Shown here one piece after another: positions 32,791 through 36,974 of a stretch of DNA of 36,974 bases (positions are counted from its first letter, which is position 1; the number at the start of each line of letters is the position of its first letter). Both the position numbers and the translations under genes were made by a program. Origin of the DNA: Blautia sp. (GTDB taxonomy: Bacteria > Bacillota > Clostridia > Lachnospirales > Lachnospiraceae); contig JAFWGA010000067.1 of assembly GCA_017515325.1 (NCBI GenBank), positions 1 to 36,974 of the forward strand. The letters are read 5' to 3'. A model generated the notes under the pieces. It did not search any database. It was not told the origin of the DNA and saw nothing but the letters and a program-made list of their open reading frames with translations.

Positions 32791-34824
32791 TCATTCCGCC
32801 ACTTTGATCTTATCCTGCCATTGGGCAAAGGGGCCTGCCGTGACCGCTTCCTGGGACCTGCCAAAATAATCCTCGTTAAAGACGATATCTGTTCCGTCGG
32901 GATTTTCATACCTCTGCTCCGGTTCAAAAGCCATACCCAGAGTCTCACTGTTGATCATGTCAGCCTGACCTTCTTCAATATAGTCCTTCAGGTTCGTGCA
33001 CAGCTTCCATACCCCGTTTTCCTCTGTCAGCTTCAGCTCGATGGCGTGCTGCCTGTCCTCCGTGTATGCCTCTTCCTGATCACAGGGAAGCGCCCCATTG
33101 AAATAGTAATTTCCACCGGTCCATACCGGCAGGGTTCTGTAATACCTGTCGCTGGGCTTTGACCCCATGCCACAGTAACCGTCAAATTCCTTTACCCATT
33201 CTTCATAAGTGGGAAAACCGTCATAAGGCTTTGTCCCCACTGTTATATTATTATCGTCCCACTGACTCACAGCCGGATCTCTGCTCTCCTCCGCGAACCT
33301 GTAAAGGATCGGATTCACCTTTTGCTGGACAAAAATATTGTTGTAAAAGCGCATATCCCCATGCAGAATCGTCATAAATCCGGAAATTTCTGTCCTGTGG
33401 GGTACATGGTAGGGCGTATAGCGGGGAGAAGTCAAGGTCTTGGCTCCATTGTTGGTACCGCGCATCACAGCGGTGAGGGATCCACCGATCAGGTTATGTA
33501 CCACAGCCACACCCTGGGTTGCCAGTTTCAGAGAACGGGTGGAGAGAAGGATATTATGGTCTACCAGTGTCGGGCCATGAGAAACCTCTATGAAAATGTC
33601 TTCCCCCATTCCCTGGTCTCTGATCACCTGCTCCTTCATCAGATGGTCAAAGGGAAGGGTATTGTCGTGGAAGAGGTTCTGTGTCACACGGGTTCCCTGG
33701 GCCTGCCAATCCAGCCACAATCCTCTGGTGCAGTTGTGGATATGGTTCCTGCGGATGATCACGTCGATGGCGGCGTGCATCTTTATCCCGCCGATTTCCG
33801 CTCCGGCCAGGTTCTGCCGATTGTTGATGTGATGAATATGATTATCCTCTATGACGGAAAAGACGCCGCCCAGATGGCCGACGATACCGGTCTGTCCGCA
33901 GTCATGAATATCGCACCTGCGGACGATGTGAGAACCGATCCGTTCCTTGGTCCACCCCTCAGTCTGGGCCAGACAGATGCATTCCCTCTCCGTCTGGGTT
34001 CCGTCCTTGAATTTCCATTTCAGCCACTTGTTGTCATTCCTGGGCTGGAGGTATTTTCCCAGAGAGATGCCGCTGCACTTGGAATGGGAGATCTCGCAGT
34101 CCTCGATAATCCATCCCTTTGACCAATGGGGACCGATCATCCCCTCCTGATAAGCAGTGGGAGGCGCCCATTGGGTGGCAGCCTTTGTCACGGTAAAGCC
34201 GGAGAGGGTGATAAAGCCGATTCCCTCCTGATCCGGATAGAAGCAGTGACGGCGCACGTTGATCTCCACACACTCCCTGCATGGATCAGATCCCTGGAAG
34301 TTGGCGTAGATTACGGTAGCATCGCCATCTTTATCCTGCTCGGTATACCAGGTATACATCGAAAAATCCGGATCCCAGGAAAGCTCCGACCTGACAGGCT
34401 GCTTTACCAGATCAAGGGAAGTCACCTCATACATAGCCTTGTCGTTCAGATAGACCTCTCCGGTATGGGCGATAAAGGAAGCGATAAACCAGTCACCGGA
34501 GACCAATGTCGTGTAGGGATTGTAGTCTCCAAAGAGAGAATTGGGAATCACACATTTCCAGACATTTCCTTCCACCCGTTTCCAATCCCTCACAGGCTCC
34601 GCGCCTGTGATCACAGCCTTGCCCTTTTCAGCTGAACGATAGGTAATCCGGGCTTCCTCTGTTCCGGCTGTCGCGGGGATTACTTCTTCCCTGTAAATTC
34701 CGGGAAACACAAGCACTTCATCTCCGGGCCGGGCCAGACGGGCAGCCTCTGAGATCGTCGAAAAGGGATGATCGGCGGTACCGCTGCCGGCTGAACCGGC
34801 GTCCGCATTAACATATAGTGTCAC
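32791..34824 (-). CDS. GH120 beta-xylosidase
   Basis: This 677-residue right-handed beta-helix enzyme removes xylose from xylo-oligosaccharides with retention. It matches, from memory, Thermoanaerobacterium saccharolyticum XylC motif by motif: ATQWAPPTAYQEGMIGPHW, GWIIEDCEISHSKCSGIS, GIVGHLGGVFSVIEDNHI, GLWLDWQAQGTRVTQNLF and DIFIEVSHGPTLVDHNIL. The catalytic residues are Asp372 (nucleophile, GLWLDWQ) and Glu413 (acid/base, FIEVSHG). About 20 extra residues lie between them (near 388-407), next to the active site. There is no signal peptide, so it is cytosolic. The GTG start at 34824 has GGAGGAGG 7 bases upstream. It is the last gene after aldo/keto reductase and nitroreductase, with a possible separate control dyad at 34857. 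Confidence 0.92.
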   Translation of the reverse strand: MTLYVNADAGSAGSGTADHPFSTISEAARLARPGDEVLVFPGIYREEVIPATAGTEEARITYRSAEKGKAVITGAEPVRDWKRVEGNVWKCVIPNSLFGDYNPYTTLVSGDWFIASFIAHTGEVYLNDKAMYEVTSLDLVKQPVRSELSWDPDFSMYTWYTEQDKDGDATVIYANFQGSDPCRECVEINVRRHCFYPDQEGIGFITLSGFTVTKAATQWAPPTAYQEGMIGPHWSKGWIIEDCEISHSKCSGISLGKYLQPRNDNKWLKWKFKDGTQTERECICLAQTEGWTKERIGSHIVRRCDIHDCGQTGIVGHLGGVFSVIEDNHIHHINNRQNLAGAEIGGIKMHAAIDVIIRRNHIHNCTRGLWLDWQAQGTRVTQNLFHDNTLPFDHLMKEQVIRDQGMGEDIFIEVSHGPTLVDHNILLSTRSLKLATQGVAVVHNLIGGSLTAVMRGTNNGAKTLTSPRYTPYHVPHRTEISGFMTILHGDMRFYNNIFVQQKVNPILYRFAEESRDPAVSQWDDNNITVGTKPYDGFPTYEEWVKEFDGYCGMGSKPSDRYYRTLPVWTGGNYYFNGALPCDQEEAYTEDRQHAIELKLTEENGVWKLCTNLKDYIEEGQADMINSETLGMAFEPEQRYENPDGTDIVFNEDYFGRSQEAVTAGPFAQWQDKIKVAE

Positions 34825-34856
34825 AATAAAGCCTCCTCCTAATACACGGTTTTACA

Positions 34857-34886
34857 CTTTGCTAATGTCTTAGCAGAGCGTTTTTT
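34857..34886. promoter_or_regulatory. Dyad upstream of GH120 with plus-strand U-run
   Basis: CTTTGCTAA-tgtc-TTAGCAGAG is a 9-bp inverted repeat with one mismatch, followed on the plus strand by CGTTTTTTC. As a terminator it would point against GH120; as a dyad it could be an operator for a xylan-responsive regulator. Undecided. Confidence 0.35.
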
Positions 34887-34918
34887 CTTGCTTCGCAGTT
34901 ATGATATTTCATTCTGAA

Positions 34919-35440
34919 TTACTGTATTCTGTACACATAATCGGACTTTCTTGCCGCAGGAGCAGAAACGGGCGCCGCTTCATAACCAAGGACAAGATGG
35001 CCGATGCCTTCATAATCCCCTTCAATCCCCAGGGATCTGAGGATTTCCTTCCCCTCCGGGCTGTCAAATTCTTCCTTCGCCCTGTGAATCCAGCAGCTTG
35101 CCACTCCCAGATCTGCGGCAGCGTTCATCATGTTTCCCATCACCAGGCTGCCATCATAGATATATGTCGGGACCGATTTATCGGCCAGCACAATCAGAAG
35201 CTCTGGTGCGCCATAAAAGGGATCGATACTTGTGCCCATCACAGCGGCATTCATCCTGGACAGCTTGTCCCTCATTTCTTTGTTTGTCACGGCGATGATA
35301 ATCGGGGACTGCTTTCCCATGCCAGTTGCAGCGTAGGTGCCCGCCTCTATGATCAGATTCAGCTTCTCTTCCTCAATCAGCTCCGGCTTATAAGCCCGGC
35401 AGCTCCGTCTGGTTTTCAGGGTCGTCAATGTTTCAGCCAT
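34919..35440 (-). CDS. Nitroreductase family flavoprotein
   Basis: This 173-residue FMN-dependent oxidoreductase starts with the family FMN-contact segment KTRRSCRAYKPELIEEEKL. It continues with MGNMMNAAADLGVASCWIHRAKEEF and ends with the GIGHLVLGYEAA strand. Small single-domain members use NAD(P)H to reduce nitro compounds, quinones or flavins; the natural substrate is unknown. An exact AGGAGG site lies before the ATG at 35440. It lies 60 bases after the aldo/keto reductase gene, suggesting a joint redox or detoxification role. Confidence 0.88.
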   Translation of the reverse strand: MAETLTTLKTRRSCRAYKPELIEEEKLNLIIEAGTYAATGMGKQSPIIIAVTNKEMRDKLSRMNAAVMGTSIDPFYGAPELLIVLADKSVPTYIYDGSLVMGNMMNAAADLGVASCWIHRAKEEFDSPEGKEILRSLGIEGDYEGIGHLVLGYEAAPVSAPAARKSDYVYRIQ

Positions 35441-35500
35441 CAGAATACCTCCTTACTCTGTTTGACTATAAGTTTTCCGGCAGGATGTGTATGTCCAAAA

Positions 35501-36637
35501 TCACGGACATCCAAGTTCTGCCCGAGCCTGCTTCAAGCCCTCGATAATCTCTAAGTGCTGGGGACATGCCGCTTCACAGGCACCACAAGCCACACAGTTA
35601 TCCGCCCCCTCCTTATTATTCAGGATCTGGTTCAGATGAAAGTGGGTTTTAGGGTCACGTTCATAAAGAGAGACATCATTCCATACGGAAAAGATGCCGG
35701 GAGTGTTCACCCCGTTGGGACAAGGCATACAGTAGCGGCAGCCGGTACAGCCGATCTTTCTCCGATCCAGATAGGCAGCCCGCACATTGTCCATCAGCTT
35801 CAGCTCATCCTCTGACATGATACCCGGCTCCACGGAATCAAAAATCCGCAGATTCTCTTCGATCTGGCTTGCCTCATTGCAGCCGGAAAGCACGGTAGCG
35901 ATCTGGGGATGATGACACAGCCAGCGGAAGGCCCATTCCACTGGTGAACGCTTTACCGGGAAGGCATCGTACAAGGCCTGTACATTGGCAGGTGCCTTGG
36001 CCAGGCCGCCCCCCAGAAGACCTTCCATGATCACCACCGGAATCCCCAATCTGCCGGCCAGTTCCAGGCCTTTGGTGCCTGCCTGGTTTTCCACGTCCAT
36101 AAAATTGTACTGAATCTGAACCATATCCCAGTCAGAGTCTTTGATAATGTACTCGAACTCCTCATAGGGTCCATGGAAGGAGAAGCATTTATAACGTATC
36201 TTGCCTTCTTTTTTCATATCGTCAAAAAACTGTGGTGCACCAATGGACTTGAAGTATTCCCATTTCTCCTTATTGATGCCATGCATCAGATAAAAGTCCA
36301 CATGATCGGTCTGCAGCTTTTTCAGCTCTTCCGCCAGCAAAGCCTCCATCTCCGCACGGTTGTGGACATACTCTGACGGCATCTTGGTAGCGATGGTCAC
36401 CTTATCCCGATAACCGTCCTGTAATGCCTTTCCCAGCACGATCTCTGAGGTCTTTTCCAGGTACACATAAGCAGTGTCGAGGTAGGTCACGCCTCCGTCT
36501 ATGGCCTGACGAATCAGTCCAATGGCTTTTGCCTCATCGATAATGCTGTCTCCTGACGCTGCGCCGTTAAAGCGCATACAGCCAAGGCCAAAAGCCGAGC
36601 CCTGAATGCCAAGTTTTCCAAAGTTACGGTATTTCAT
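35501..36637 (-). CDS. Aldo/keto reductase with C-terminal 2x[4Fe-4S] ferredoxin domain
   Basis: This 378-residue protein has an NADPH-dependent AKR barrel with the catalytic tetrad visible: Asp54 and Tyr59 (or Tyr57) in TYLDTAYVYLEK, Lys85 in IATKMP, His119 in YLMHGIN. The C-terminal domain carries CTGCRYCMPCPNG and NCVACGACEAACPQ, two clusters that could pass electrons to or from ferredoxin, a form common in anaerobic Clostridia. The ATG at 36637 has GAGGAGG upstream. It leads the minus-strand group with nitroreductase and GH120. The substrate is unknown. Confidence 0.9.
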   Translation of the reverse strand: MKYRNFGKLGIQGSAFGLGCMRFNGAASGDSIIDEAKAIGLIRQAIDGGVTYLDTAYVYLEKTSEIVLGKALQDGYRDKVTIATKMPSEYVHNRAEMEALLAEELKKLQTDHVDFYLMHGINKEKWEYFKSIGAPQFFDDMKKEGKIRYKCFSFHGPYEEFEYIIKDSDWDMVQIQYNFMDVENQAGTKGLELAGRLGIPVVIMEGLLGGGLAKAPANVQALYDAFPVKRSPVEWAFRWLCHHPQIATVLSGCNEASQIEENLRIFDSVEPGIMSEDELKLMDNVRAAYLDRRKIGCTGCRYCMPCPNGVNTPGIFSVWNDVSLYERDPKTHFHLNQILNNKEGADNCVACGACEAACPQHLEIIEGLKQARAELGCP

Positions 36638-36829
36638 TTTTCCCTCCTCATCTAAGATGTCGCTTGCCGGCATCTTTCCTTTCTGTGTCCTTAGCCCGCT
36701 ATGCACGCGTCAGCCAGGATAACCCTTGGCGATTCGCCTTTGCAAAGAAGCTCATCATGCTTCTCTTTTTTCGTCAGAATAACACAAGTGCCTAAGTACA
36801 GCAAGCGCAATTACTCACACCAGCAGTTA
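36638..36829 (-). promoter_or_regulatory. Upstream region of the aldo/keto reductase gene
   Basis: An AAGATG/CATCTT dyad (about 36654-36676) lies just upstream of the ribosome site, and GGCGA-a-TCGCC near 36727-36738 is a second short dyad. No convincing promoter pair is seen. AAGTGCCTAA at 36786-36795 resembles the right tip of the repeat family and may be a remnant or chance. Confidence 0.3.
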
Positions 36830-36974
36830 GGCCCTGTAATTAAATTCCTCCGCCCTCTGACTTGTCTTCGCAAGCATCTGCCGCGTTGGTCTCGTCTTCC
36901 GACTCGGTCGGCGCTAAACGAGTGCCACAGGCACTCAGCGCCGTCAGTTGGCGATGCCCGCATCGCCGCCTTCC
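36830..36974. mobile_element. MITE-like repeat, copy 3 (right part cut off by window edge)
   Basis: It starts with GGCCCTGTAATTAAAT directly after TTA (36827-36829) and includes CTTG-tcttcg-CAAG, CCGAC/GTCGG, the nested GGCGCT and GAGTGCC stems, and GGCGATG/CATCGCC. Its last 76 bases match bases 1-76 of the window with one mismatch (a at 36929, c at 31). Joined with copy 1 it gives a full element of about 206 bases. Confidence 0.85.

Noticed and set aside
1-36974. Plasmid or phage identity based on overlapping ends
   Set aside because: No replication, partition, integrase or structural genes; the overlap lies in a multi-copy repeat and has a mismatch.

Overview
The window looks like a contig from an anaerobic, low-GC-phylum but moderately GC-rich Bacillota, most likely a gut or rumen Lachnospiraceae relative. 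The evidence is strong AGGAGG-type ribosome sites, GTG and TTG starts, AdhE-type fermentation, a [FeFe]-hydrogenase-like sensor, ferredoxin-tailed aldo/keto reductase and plant-glycan enzymes (GH42, GH94, GH120). There is no rRNA, tRNA, CRISPR array, phage or transposase gene. Both ends of the window lie inside copies of the same ~206-bp non-coding repeat, and a shortened copy lies at 28628-28781. This is a MITE-like family with terminal inverted repeats and a 3-bp TAA target duplication, which probably explains why the contig stops where it does.

Layout. 138-5155: pyridoxal/pyridoxamine kinase (minus), then divergently mtnA behind a long structured leader with an intrinsic terminator, a membrane acyltransferase, a convergent GNAT acetyltransferase, and an AqpZ-type aquaporin with its own promoter and strong terminator. 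5232-19558: a large envelope export locus. On the minus strand, in transcription order, are a 1.5k-residue xxxLxxG heptad-repeat protein, a 1453-residue MacA/YknX-like adaptor carrying a ~930-residue low-complexity insertion, an ABC ATPase and an FtsX/MacB-type permease. Divergent on the plus strand are a TetR regulator and an MMPL/RND transporter. The shared promoter region holds two near-identical 13-bp boxes that fit TetR operators.

19688-24789 (minus): an apparent operon of a GH94 glycoside phosphorylase, an amidohydrolase, and a ferredoxin-[FeFe]-hydrogenase-like protein fused to a GGDEF diguanylate cyclase domain. 25082-28615: adhE with an extended -10 promoter, then an APH/choline-kinase-fold phosphotransferase. 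29067-32686: GH42 beta-galactosidase, a Gfo/Idh/MocA oxidoreductase and an HD-domain protein, ending in a bidirectional terminator. 32791-36637 (minus): aldo/keto reductase with a ferredoxin tail, a nitroreductase and a GH120 beta-xylosidase.

How it fits together. The metabolic genes describe uptake-independent intracellular processing of plant oligosaccharides (phosphorolysis by GH94, hydrolysis by GH42 and GH120) feeding fermentation to ethanol by AdhE. The hydrogenase-like GGDEF protein would couple H2 or redox state to c-di-GMP. The central 14-kb locus is the least ordinary part: an RND pump, a YknXYZ-like ABC system and two very long repeat-rich surface proteins. These two proteins share a short motif, D[IL]Fx[AG]G[DEN], found three times in each. 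The second notable candidate is the mtnA leader, which has the architecture of a transcription-attenuating riboswitch but matches no class I recognise. All functions are read from sequence by eye; no searches were run.
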